A DNA stretch of 64,000 nt from Lachnospiraceae bacterium. Its GTDB lineage: Bacteria > Bacillota > Clostridia > Lachnospirales > Lachnospiraceae. Shown here in pieces: positions 7,561 through 15,811 of the stretch. The position numbers were made by a program, and so were the translations under genes. The DNA is taken from assembly GCA_016288005.1 (NCBI GenBank), contig JAEEXY010000002.1:36714-100713 (forward strand), in the 5' to 3' direction. Every line of letters begins with the position of its first letter. Position 1 is the stretch's first letter. The notes under the pieces are model-generated. The model did no database searches. It had not been told where the DNA came from and saw nothing but the letters and a program-made list of their open reading frames with translations.

Positions 7561-8192
7561 TGTCTAACGAAAACCATTACATAGAGACGCTCATCGCGAT
7601 GATGAAGGAGATCAACTATGTTCAGCCCGGTGACGTGCCGAACATCGATCTCTACATGGATCAGGTCACGACCTTTATGGACGAGTATCTCGAGTCGTCG
7701 AAGCGTTACAGCGACGATAAGCTCCTGACCAAGACCATGATCAACAATTACACGAAGAACAGTCTGCTTCCGTCCCCCGAGAAGAAAAAGTACTCAAAGG
7801 ACCATATTTACATCCTGCTGTTCATCTACTATCTGAAGAATATCCTGTCGATCAGCGATACCAAGGCTATCCTGAATCCGCTCACGACCCATTTCTTTAA
7901 GGCCGACCGGAAAAAGGAGAGCGAGGGCATAAGTCTCGAGGACATCTACGCCGAGATATTTAAGATCGAAAAGGAGCAGAGCTCTATCATCACAAAGGAC
8001 GTGATCCGCAAGTACGAGAAATCATGCAATTCCTTTGCCGATGTCGAGGACGAAGAAGAGGCGGAGATCCTCCGCAAGTTCGCATTTGTCAGCATGCTCT
8101 GCTTTGATGTGCATATGAAAAAGCAGATGATCGGTAAGCTCGTCGATAAGTTTTTCAGTGAGGACGAGGCCGGATCGAAGAAAAAAGAATAA
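7560..8192 (+). CDS. DUF1836 protein, putative MerR-like DNA-binding regulator
   Basis: The 210-residue cytoplasmic protein matches the DUF1836 pattern: an N-terminal region, then a helix-turn-helix-like segment around residues 55-85 with LLTKTMINNYTK and a basic KKKYSKDH stretch, and a helical C-terminal half. DUF1836 proteins are presumed transcription factors whose targets are mostly unknown. The start overlaps the stop of the preceding membrane protein by one base, so the two are probably made together. A strong terminator ends the operon. The lysine-rich C-terminus (GSKKKE) is unremarkable. Confidence 0.8.
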   Translation: MSNENHYIETLIAMMKEINYVQPGDVPNIDLYMDQVTTFMDEYLESSKRYSDDKLLTKTMINNYTKNSLLPSPEKKKYSKDHIYILLFIYYLKNILSISDTKAILNPLTTHFFKADRKKESEGISLEDIYAEIFKIEKEQSSIITKDVIRKYEKSCNSFADVEDEEEAEILRKFAFVSMLCFDVHMKKQMIGKLVDKFFSEDEAGSKKKE

Positions 8193-8206
8193 ACCAGCTA
8201 TATACA

Positions 8207-8239
8207 GGCCGTCGCAAATTCATGCGACGGCCTTTTTTT
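8207..8239 (+). terminator. Intrinsic terminator after the DUF1836 gene
   Basis: GGCCGTCGCA (8207-8216) and TGCGACGGCC (8223-8232) form a perfect 10-bp stem with a 6-base loop and seven T (8233-8239). Confidence 0.9.
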
Positions 8240-8290
8240 GCGCCGGTGCGGCTGCCCGGGGCAGGTAGAGTTTCATCGTAGGCGGTATAC

Positions 8291-8469
8291 GCCGGAGGGT
8301 ATGTCACGGCGACTGAAAACACGCTCGGCTGCCTTCGCTGGGCTGCGCACATATTGTCACGCTCTCTCGGCGACGCAAGAAAATAAGGGTCGCCTTCGAG
8401 CGTGCACAGTGCTTGCGCAGCTCAGTCGCTCGCTATCGTTTTCATGTCATCCGTAACATACCCTTCGGC
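8291..8469. repeat. Foldback element 1: terminal inverted repeat with internal hairpin
   Basis: Outer arms 8291-8309 and 8451-8469 are complementary over 19 positions, with one mismatch and one G-T pair. A second pair TGAAAAC (8314-8320) with GTTTTCA (8438-8444) continues the stem. Inside, CACGCTC and CGGCGAC (8358-8374) pair with GTCGCC and CGAGCGTG (8389-8404). The layout fits a miniature inverted-repeat element or a structured RNA; no target-site duplication was identified. Confidence 0.5.
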
Positions 8470-8739
8470 TTTTTCCCGGTTAGTTAAAAATTCTTCCGAA
8501 CGGGCTTGCTGCGCTGGAAAAAACGGGTTGTTGTATGCGATGATCGGCGAGTAATGTCCGGTACTGCATATGCAACTGTCAGAATTTCGATCTGAAATGT
8601 TATCAGAGATGTTCTGTTTTTCCTTTTATTTGACGGACATCAATCGGTGCGGCAGCGGCGCGGGCGTGGCGGCGCTTTTTCACGCTCGGGGAAGTCGGAT
8701 AAGTGCATGCCTGCCGGACGGCTTTTTTGTCTCCGTAAA

Positions 8740-8893
8740 GTAACATCGTAGTTTTTCTTGGCTTTCGCCGGGGCACAAGGGCAAAAATACACGAATGTAT
8801 TTTTAGCCGTCATGAGGCATGGACGCCGAATGGCGGCGGCCCTGTGACTTGGTGATAGATCAGCTGCGAAAGCCTAGAAAAACACGAGGTTAC
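8740..8893. ncRNA. Foldback element 2: candidate structured RNA with long closing stem
   Basis: Arms 8740-8767 and 8867-8893 are complementary over about 27 bp with two mismatches and one bulged base, enclosing 99 bases. The interior contains a second strong hairpin at 8780-8808 (AAAAATACA, CGAA loop, TGTATTTTT, extended by GGC/GCC past a bulge) and a small CGCC-GAAT-GGCG hairpin at 8824-8835. A multi-branched fold is predicted by eye. Orientation and identity are unknown; a MITE is the main alternative. Confidence 0.45.
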
Positions 8894-9169
8894 GGTGAGG
8901 AGCAAAAAAACTGTCCGATGTAGCTGCATGCACATATATAATTGTCTCGCGTGAAAAAGCGGGGGCTGCCGCACCGGTAGGTGATGGGGAGAGAAAAGGG
9001 GGAGCAAAAAGAACTGGAGGAGGGAACCAGTTGCTAAAAAAGGATGGCAGATGCGTGAAAAGTTACAAATGGTGAAAACAGACATGAATGAGATGGAAAA
9101 CTGACACACTTTTGAAAAATACGCACGGTATCATACCCCTACAAGAGAAATGCGGTCATTAATTTATCG

Positions 9170-9189
9170 AACAAGTGTTAACTCTTGTT
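9170..9189. promoter_or_regulatory. 20-bp imperfect palindrome upstream of the Big_2 gene
   Basis: AACAAGTGTTAACTCTTGTT is its own reverse complement apart from one base pair at each side. It lies 62 bases before the Big_2 protein start, in the likely promoter region, and resembles a dimeric repressor site. Confidence 0.4.
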
Positions 9190-9250
9190 AAAGAAATGCC
9201 GATAAACATACTGATAAGGGCGTACTGTACTCTTACGGGAGGTTTTGCTT

Positions 9251-12200
9251 ATGAAGAAAACTATACTTAAAGCGTTTGCGTTGATCGTAGCTATGGCTCT
9301 GATGATCGGCGGTCTTGAACCGCTGGGCAATGACGGGTCATGGCTTAATAAGCTGTCTTTTAAGCCTGAAAAGGTCGAAGCGGCCACGTCGGCGTACAGC
9401 TTTATGTACAACGGTACCACGTACAATGACGGTGCCGAGATCCTGTACAACGACTATAAGGACGGTCTGAATACCATTCAGATCATCTTAAAGAGCGACG
9501 ACGGTATCCCTTCGGGCACGGCGATCACCTGGACCGCCTCCAACGACAATATCATTGCTATCGCGACGCAGAACGACGATGCCTGCAGCGTTACGCTCGA
9601 GATCAAGTCTCCCGGATATTCCGGTCTGGCTGTTTCGCTGAAGATCAACGGTATCGTTTATGCATCGATAGCTTACTGTATCATACATGTTCCGCTGCAG
9701 TGGACCGATGACGATACAAAGAACCCCAACATCCTCGCTTCCCCTTCGAGCCCTTACGGCCTGATGATAGCACAGAACGGCGAGAGTTACACGAATGCCA
9801 GGGATGTCCGGACGCTTCAGCTGTATACATCGGATTCGGCGGATCATCCGAACCGTTATACATTCCTTCGTAAGATCAGATTCGTCCAATACGGCTTCGC
9901 CCCGGGGACGGAGTCCAATTACAGCACCGCGTATGTTCCGAGTAATATCAATCCGGAGCATCTGACGGAGTCGGTTGCGGCCGTTTCATGGGAGTCGAGC
10001 GATACCACGGTAGTTGATGTCGACTCGGTAACCGGTGTGATCACTGCGGTGAATTCCGGATTCGCGCGCATCACGGTAACCACGGACACCATCAACGAGG
10101 CCACGAAGCAGAGCGAATCGCTTTCGTTTAACGTAGTTGTTGTTCCGGAGGCCTATGTCGTCAACTACACGACCGACATGCAGACAAAGTTCACGGTTAC
10201 TCCGAACGCTACCGACAGAGAGATCATCGTACAGTCGAACGCGAAGTTTGCGTCATCGCTTGACTGGAAGCTCTATCAGGGCGACAACGCCACCGCTTCC
10301 AAGGAAGTGACCAAGACTTACGGCGCGAATATGGATATCAGCACCTCGACGGGACGTGTTGTTCTGAACAACCTTCCCGCAGGCGTTTATTACCTGACAG
10401 CGATCCCTGTAAAGGACGCGACCGCGAGCCACGTGCTGGCGACTTATGACGTTACCGCCGCGAATATCCAGTATCTGGGCATTATCCTGGTGGTACCCGT
10501 CAGATTCCCTACGGACACGCTGATACTGAACTATTACAATGCCAATGTTTACGATTCCTACGACCTGCTGGGAGATTCGAACCTGCTGTCGGGATCGTTC
10601 AGATTTACATCGACCGATACGACGGTGGCAAAGGTCGGCTCGTCCGACGGCGTTGTCGAGGCGACCGGCATCGGCAACTGTAATGTCATCATCAATGTTA
10701 CCGACAATAAGGTCATCAGCAAGCTGTTCGGCAATTACGCCGCATCCGCGGGCGCGATAGAGTTCAATACCGGCGGCTATCATATCGATGTTACGGTCGT
10801 TAACGGTGTTGCGATAAGCAATACTTCGGAGACGCTGCCTGTGGGCGCGAACCTGCAGCTGTATCTTACGTCGCCGAACCCGTATGAGGGCGATATAACA
10901 TGGAAGTCGAGCGACACATCGATAGTCACCGTCGATGAGAACGGTCTGGTTACCGCTGTTAAGCCCGGCGATGCCACCGTTACCGTAAGGATCAAGGTCG
11001 GCGGTGTTACAAAGCAGGCCAAATGTAAGATCAAGGTTGTGGCGGCGGTCGCGGAGATCACGCTCACTTCAAAATATGATTATGTTCTCGTCGGAGACAA
11101 TCTGACGATCTCGGCTACGATCTCGCCCAAGCTGGCGGGCAGCACCCTCGTATGGTCGGTATCGGATACTTCGATAGCGTCGATCGCGGATACTTCGGAT
11201 CTGTCCATGACCATCACGGGCGTTAAGGAAGGCACGATAGTCGTTTCCGCGGTCAATAAGGAAAATGCGATCGTGGCGACCAAGATCATAAAGGTAATCC
11301 AGGAGATCACAAAGCTGACGCTTTCGGATACGGACGTTACGCTTTCACTGGGAACGGGCTTCTATCAGCTCTACGCTTACTGTGAGCCCGAGCTTCCCGA
11401 GTCGCAGTCACTGCAGTGGTCTTCATCGAACAAAAAGGTCGTTACCGTCGATCAGAACGGTAAGGTGACTCTGGTTAAGCCCGGCAGCGCGGTTATCACC
11501 GTAGTTACCGAGAACGGACTTATAGCGCAGTGTAATTTCACGGTATTGCAGGGCATCACCGGCATTACCTTCGACCAGACGGAGATCACGCTCTACACTG
11601 GCGACAAGGAGAGACTGACTTATGTCATCAAACCCGCGAACGCCAGCAACGTGACACTCAACTGGACCACGCTCGACAATAAGATCGCTACCGTTGATTC
11701 TTCGGGCTATGTTACCGCCAAGAATGTCGGTACCACGGTCGTTATCGCAAAGGCGACGGACGGTTCCGGAGTCGAGGCGATGGTCAAGGTCAACGTACTG
11801 CAGAACGCTACCGCGATCAAGGTCGATGTTACCGATCTGACGCTCAATGTCGGCGATACATATACGCTGGAGGTTTCCCTCACGCCCACGACTTCGTCGA
11901 GCACCGTTTCCTATGAGAGCAGCAATACAAAGGTTGCTACCGTAGGCAAGAAGGGCAAGATCACGGCGAAGGCACGCGGCAACTGCGTAGTTCTCGTTAA
12001 AACCAACAACGGTCTCACCGCTTATGTAAATGTTACGGTAAACCAGCAGGTTACCGGCATTTCGCTCAACGAATCGGCGATGACCATTTATGTGGACGAA
12101 GAGGTTGAACTCGAAGCCACGCTCACTCCGAAGAACGTTTCGGATACCGAGATCATCTGGGCTTCAACAAATACAAAGGCAGCGACCGTTGACAAGAACG

Positions 12201-13297
12201 GCGTCGTAAAGGGTATCAGCAACGGCACCACGCTGATCACCGCGACTGCGGCCGACGACACCGACGGCACTCTGATGGCGTACTGCCTGGTAACCGTTAT
12301 CGAGTATGTTACCGAGATCAAGATCCAGGAAGAGGCCAGCGTCGGCGTAGGCAAGAAGCTCAAGCTCGAGGCTACGGTTTCGGGCGAGACCGCTACCAAC
12401 AAGAACGTTACCTGGAGCAGCTCGGATACGAGCATCGCGACGGTTAACTCCAAGGGTGTTGTAAAGGGCGTCAAGGTCGGTACCTGTATGATCACGGTTA
12501 CGGCTGTTGACGGCAGCGGAGAGTCCGCGGAATGCGAACTGACCGTATTTAAGGCAACGGAGAGCATTGAGATCGATCCTACGATGAGCTATCTTGAGAT
12601 GGTAGTCGGAGATCAGAGAACGGTACTCTACGATATGACACCCGGCGATGCGTCCAACGTTCCCGTATGGACCTCCTCCGATCCTTCGATCGCGATGGTC
12701 AACTCAAAGGGCACGATCACGGCGCTGAAGGCGGGAACCACGACCGTTATCGCTTCCGCACCGGACGATCCCACGATCACCGGCACGGTTGTCGTTAAGG
12801 TAATCAATCCCGTAAATGCTACGAACATCACATTTGACCAGTACGAGCTCGTACTGATACCCGGTGAGACGCATCAGGTTGTAGCGTCGTTCTCGCCCGG
12901 CAATATCACCGAGAGCTACAGCTGGAGCACCGATAACCCGAACGTTGCGACTGTTGATTCGAACGGCAGGATCATAGCGAACAGAGTCGGAACCGCGAAC
13001 ATCACGCTGATGACGAAGAACTCCGGCAAGAAGCAAACCGTTGCGGTCTATGTCGTAGGTCTTTCCGAAACCAACGTGACCCTGTACCAGTACGAAGAGC
13101 TGCTGCTCGACCTGCAGCTCGACGGAGCAGCAGCCAATAAGCTGACGGTTCGCTGGGGTACCGGAAACCAGAGCATCGCGGTTATGAACAACGGACACGT
13201 TACCGCCAAGGCTACTGGCACCACGCAGGTTTATGTAGTCGTTAACGGACGCAAGCTCTACTGTACGGTAAAGGTAATCAAAAACTTAAAGAGATAG
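9251..13297 (+). CDS. Giant secreted protein with about 12 Big_2 (bacterial Ig-like) repeats
   Basis: Likely surface or secreted adhesin/scaffold of 1,348 residues. An N-terminal signal sequence (KK, then a hydrophobic stretch to about residue 22) is followed by a unique region and roughly 12 Big_2 domains with the hallmark pattern of a W-x-S-S-D/N core, then VATVD.NG.V.A...G and a closing ITV strand. The clearest copies encode ITWKSSDTSIVTVDENG near 10,900 and VTWSSSDTSIATVNSKG near 12,410. No LPXTG motif, S-layer homology repeats or C-terminal membrane anchor is seen; it ends in a basic NLKR. GGGAGG fits the ATG at 9251 (seven bases), not the in-frame TTG at 9245. Confidence 0.9.
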   Translation: MKKTILKAFALIVAMALMIGGLEPLGNDGSWLNKLSFKPEKVEAATSAYSFMYNGTTYNDGAEILYNDYKDGLNTIQIILKSDDGIPSGTAITWTASNDNIIAIATQNDDACSVTLEIKSPGYSGLAVSLKINGIVYASIAYCIIHVPLQWTDDDTKNPNILASPSSPYGLMIAQNGESYTNARDVRTLQLYTSDSADHPNRYTFLRKIRFVQYGFAPGTESNYSTAYVPSNINPEHLTESVAAVSWESSDTTVVDVDSVTGVITAVNSGFARITVTTDTINEATKQSESLSFNVVVVPEAYVVNYTTDMQTKFTVTPNATDREIIVQSNAKFASSLDWKLYQGDNATASKEVTKTYGANMDISTSTGRVVLNNLPAGVYYLTAIPVKDATASHVLATYDVTAANIQYLGIILVVPVRFPTDTLILNYYNANVYDSYDLLGDSNLLSGSFRFTSTDTTVAKVGSSDGVVEATGIGNCNVIINVTDNKVISKLFGNYAASAGAIEFNTGGYHIDVTVVNGVAISNTSETLPVGANLQLYLTSPNPYEGDITWKSSDTSIVTVDENGLVTAVKPGDATVTVRIKVGGVTKQAKCKIKVVAAVAEITLTSKYDYVLVGDNLTISATISPKLAGSTLVWSVSDTSIASIADTSDLSMTITGVKEGTIVVSAVNKENAIVATKIIKVIQEITKLTLSDTDVTLSLGTGFYQLYAYCEPELPESQSLQWSSSNKKVVTVDQNGKVTLVKPGSAVITVVTENGLIAQCNFTVLQGITGITFDQTEITLYTGDKERLTYVIKPANASNVTLNWTTLDNKIATVDSSGYVTAKNVGTTVVIAKATDGSGVEAMVKVNVLQNATAIKVDVTDLTLNVGDTYTLEVSLTPTTSSSTVSYESSNTKVATVGKKGKITAKARGNCVVLVKTNNGLTAYVNVTVNQQVTGISLNESAMTIYVDEEVELEATLTPKNVSDTEIIWASTNTKAATVDKNGVVKGISNGTTLITATAADDTDGTLMAYCLVTVIEYVTEIKIQEEASVGVGKKLKLEATVSGETATNKNVTWSSSDTSIATVNSKGVVKGVKVGTCMITVTAVDGSGESAECELTVFKATESIEIDPTMSYLEMVVGDQRTVLYDMTPGDASNVPVWTSSDPSIAMVNSKGTITALKAGTTTVIASAPDDPTITGTVVVKVINPVNATNITFDQYELVLIPGETHQVVASFSPGNITESYSWSTDNPNVATVDSNGRIIANRVGTANITLMTKNSGKKQTVAVYVVGLSETNVTLYQYEELLLDLQLDGAAANKLTVRWGTGNQSIAVMNNGHVTAKATGTTQVYVVVNGRKLYCTVKVIKNLKR

Positions 13298-13305
13298 TAT
13301 TGCGT

Positions 13306-13336
13306 AGCGGGGCTGCTTAAGGCAGCCCCGCTTTTT
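13306..13336 (+). terminator. Terminator of the Big_2 gene
   Basis: AGCGGGGCTGC (13306-13316) pairs with GCAGCCCCGCT (13322-13332), followed by T residues to 13336. Confidence 0.9.
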
Positions 13337-13362
13337 CATTTGTGAAAAATCCGTGAGAGAGA

Positions 13363-13390
13363 TTGAAAAATCGTGAGTTTAAAGTATAAT
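13363..13390 (+). promoter_or_regulatory. Promoter of the zinc-ribbon membrane protein
   Basis: TTGAAA (13363-13368), a 16-base spacer, then a perfect TATAAT (13385-13390). Confidence 0.65.
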
Positions 13391-13452
13391 GATATCTGTA
13401 GTATTGCGCGTAAAAACGCATGCTTAAGATAATGAACCTGGAGGAATCAATT

Positions 13453-14442
13453 ATGCCCTGGTGCCCTAATTGCAAAACAGAATATCAGGAAGGAATAGAG
13501 GTGTGCAGTGACTGCGGAGCGACGCTGGTCGATGAGCTTCCCGAAGAAAAGGAAAGGGCCGTGGTAGCCTTTATTTCCGAGGAAGAGCTGGCCGGCAGGC
13601 TTGTCGACTATCTCGAGTATTCAAATATTCCGGCGGAATGCGCATACAGCGATGACGAAGAGAGCTATGCGGTGACGGTCGAAGAGGAGGATCTGGCCAA
13701 AGCAAAGACCGCTTTCAGAGCCTTCTACAACGTAGAGTCGGCCAACATGGCAAAGGAACAGCGCGAGAAGATCGAAAAGGCTGTCGAAAAAATGGAAAAA
13801 TGGAAGGAAGGCTCGGACATCGACATCGATGAGGAACTGCTCGAGGAAATACCCGAGAGCGAGATGAGCGCCGAAGAGAAGGAGACCATCGCCCAGGCAC
13901 TCATGGCAGAAAAGGTCTATAAGCCCACCGAAGTTTATGTAAAAAAGGCTGATGAGAGCAAGGAGATGTTCTCGACCGCGATCACTTTCCTGGGATTTGC
14001 GGTGCTGCTGCTGGTTTTCCTGGTGCTCAACGCGACCAACTATATCACACTGTTCAATAACGCTCCTTCGCTGATCCTGATCGGAGCGATGGCCATCGGC
14101 TGCTGTCTGGTCGGCATCAATGCGATCAAGCGCTCGAGACGTGCCGAGATCGCGTCGGTTGAGGAAGAGAAGCTTACCGCATCGCTCGACAAGTGGCTTG
14201 ATGAGAACATCACGGACGATCTGTTTGCGGAGCTTGAAGGCGAGGAACTGAGCGAAGAGCTGCTCTACCTGCGCCGCACGGAGATCATCCGCGCAAAGCT
14301 GTTTGCCGAGTATCCCGATCTCGACGAGAGCTACGCGGACGACCTGATCGAGGATTACTATAATTCACATTTTGACGATACGCTCGGTCAAGAGGAGACC
14401 GCAGGGACCGGGGAGGACGAGACCGGGGATACAGAGGAGTAA
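13453..14442 (+). CDS. Zinc-ribbon and DUF2007-like membrane protein, unknown function
   Basis: The 329-residue protein starts with a zinc ribbon (C4-x2-C7 and C18-x2-C21), continues with a small alpha/beta region (about 35-95) resembling DUF2007 putative signal-transducing domains, then a charged helical region, two membrane segments (about 172-195 and 205-225) and a long acidic helical C-terminus. The ATG at 13453 has GGAGGAA six bases upstream and puts the ribbon at the very start; an in-frame ATG at 13420 lacks a site. Function is unknown. It is followed 48 bases later by guaD without a clear terminator, so co-transcription is possible. Confidence 0.8.
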   Translation: MPWCPNCKTEYQEGIEVCSDCGATLVDELPEEKERAVVAFISEEELAGRLVDYLEYSNIPAECAYSDDEESYAVTVEEEDLAKAKTAFRAFYNVESANMAKEQREKIEKAVEKMEKWKEGSDIDIDEELLEEIPESEMSAEEKETIAQALMAEKVYKPTEVYVKKADESKEMFSTAITFLGFAVLLLVFLVLNATNYITLFNNAPSLILIGAMAIGCCLVGINAIKRSRRAEIASVEEEKLTASLDKWLDENITDDLFAELEGEELSEELLYLRRTEIIRAKLFAEYPDLDESYADDLIEDYYNSHFDDTLGQEETAGTGEDETGDTEE

Positions 14443-14490
14443 GGTCCGTCCGGATTATGGGAGCGCAGCGTGTAAATAAGGGGGATACAT

Positions 14491-15762
14491 ATGAATAAAA
14501 CGTTTGCCTTAAAGGGAGACATCTGTTTCTCAAAGGCACTTACCGAGCTGGAGTTTTACGAGAATTCGTACCTGATCTGCGAGAACGGCAAGGCAGCGGG
14601 CATATACAGGGAGCTGCCCGAAAAATATGCCGGGATCGAGGTATTTGACTACACGGACAAACTGATATGTCCGGGCATGTCCGACATACATCTGCATGCG
14701 CCGCAGTACGCGTACAGGGGACTCGGCATGGATCTGGAGCTTTTGGACTGGCTCGATACTATCACATTTCCGCAGGAGAGCAGATACGCGGACATTGAAT
14801 ACGCGAAAAAGGCATATGACGTATTTGTCGATGACATAAAGCACAGCGCGACCTCACGTGCGGTCGTTTTCGCGACGATCCACAGGCAGGCCACGGAGTA
14901 TCTGATGGAAGCCTTTGACCGTGAGGGTATGGCAGGCTACATCGGCAAGGTAAACATGGACCGCAACAGTCCCGACATTTATCGTGAGGAAACAGCCGAG
15001 TCCGCGGAGGAGACCGTCAGGTGGCTCGATGAAGTCACGGGCAGATATGACAACGTGCATCCGATCATCACGCCCAGATTCGTGCCCTCGTGCACGGACG
15101 ATCTCATGAGACGTCTCGGAGAGATCGCCGCCGAGCGGCATTTGCCCGTACAGTCGCATCTTTCGGAAAACTTAAGCGAGGTAGACTGGGTACATGAACT
15201 GGCACCCGACTCAAAGGGCTACGCGGATGCGTATGACAGGTTCGGACTCTTCGGAACCTCCGGGAAAACTGTTATGGCGCACTGCATCCATATGCGTGAC
15301 GACGAGATAGAGCTGATGAAGGAGAGGGGCGTATTTGTCGCTCATTCCCCGCAGTCCAACGAGAACCTGCGCTCTGGCATCGCGCCCATGAGGAAATTCC
15401 TCAACAGAGGAGTTAAGTGCGGTCTTGCCAGCGACGTTGCCGGCGGTTCGACCATCAATATGTTCAAGGCGGTCACCGACTCGATCCAGGTATCGAAGCT
15501 TCGCTGGAGACTGGTCGATGACACAGAGAGGGCGCTGACATTCCCCGAGGCATTTTTCCTCGCCACAAAGGGCGGCGGAGAGTTCTTCGGCAAGGTCGGC
15601 AGCTTTGAGGACGGCTATGAGTTTGACGCCCTCATAATCGATGATTCCTCCGCAAGGACGGTGCTCGAGCTCAACATACCCCAGAGACTCGAGCGCATCA
15701 TGTATCTCGGTCATGCGGGTTCGATCATCGCGAAATGGGTAGCGGGGCGTAAGCTGTTCTGA
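14491..15762 (+). CDS. guaD: Guanine deaminase (amidohydrolase superfamily)
   Basis: Converts guanine to xanthine and ammonia in the cytoplasm, feeding purine salvage or catabolism. The 423-residue protein carries the zinc ligands of the family: H67 and H69 in PGMSDIHLHAPQY, H223 in SHLSEN, H264 near MAHCIHM and D315 in LASDVAGG. The NMDRNSPD and REETAESA pattern around residue 152-172 is characteristic of guanine deaminase among amidohydrolases. The ATG is preceded by AAGGGGG. No purine riboswitch is seen in the short leader. Confidence 0.9.
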   Translation: MNKTFALKGDICFSKALTELEFYENSYLICENGKAAGIYRELPEKYAGIEVFDYTDKLICPGMSDIHLHAPQYAYRGLGMDLELLDWLDTITFPQESRYADIEYAKKAYDVFVDDIKHSATSRAVVFATIHRQATEYLMEAFDREGMAGYIGKVNMDRNSPDIYREETAESAEETVRWLDEVTGRYDNVHPIITPRFVPSCTDDLMRRLGEIAAERHLPVQSHLSENLSEVDWVHELAPDSKGYADAYDRFGLFGTSGKTVMAHCIHMRDDEIELMKERGVFVAHSPQSNENLRSGIAPMRKFLNRGVKCGLASDVAGGSTINMFKAVTDSIQVSKLRWRLVDDTERALTFPEAFFLATKGGGEFFGKVGSFEDGYEFDALIIDDSSARTVLELNIPQRLERIMYLGHAGSIIAKWVAGRKLF

Positions 15763-15811
15763 GGCATCGGCCCGTTATTCCGCAATAAACAGTAATTGAT
15801 CTGGAGTATAA

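Larger units (their letters stand above)
8240..9250. other. About 1 kb without a convincing gene, structured
   Basis: No reading frame here has a ribosome site and plausible protein composition on either strand. Two foldback structures (8291-8469 and 8740-8893) dominate the first 650 bases. From about 8900 to 9165 I see only A/G-rich sequence with no recognisable feature; the last 85 bases hold a palindrome and the leader of the Big_2 gene. The region may be the remains of mobile elements or may encode non-coding RNA. Confidence 0.6.

Noticed and set aside
8238..8456. Plus-strand frame of 72 codons in the 1 kb gap
   Set aside because: It lies inside the foldback element, lacks a ribosome site and its Arg/Ser/Cys-rich product looks non-coding.
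8810..9109. Minus-strand frame of 99 codons in the 1 kb gap
   Set aside because: Composition is dominated by Phe, Leu, Ser and Pro as expected from antisense of an A/G-rich tract; no ribosome site.
10860..13240. Big_2 region as a DNA tandem repeat array
   Set aside because: The repeats are visible at the protein level but too diverged in DNA to count as a nucleotide tandem repeat.
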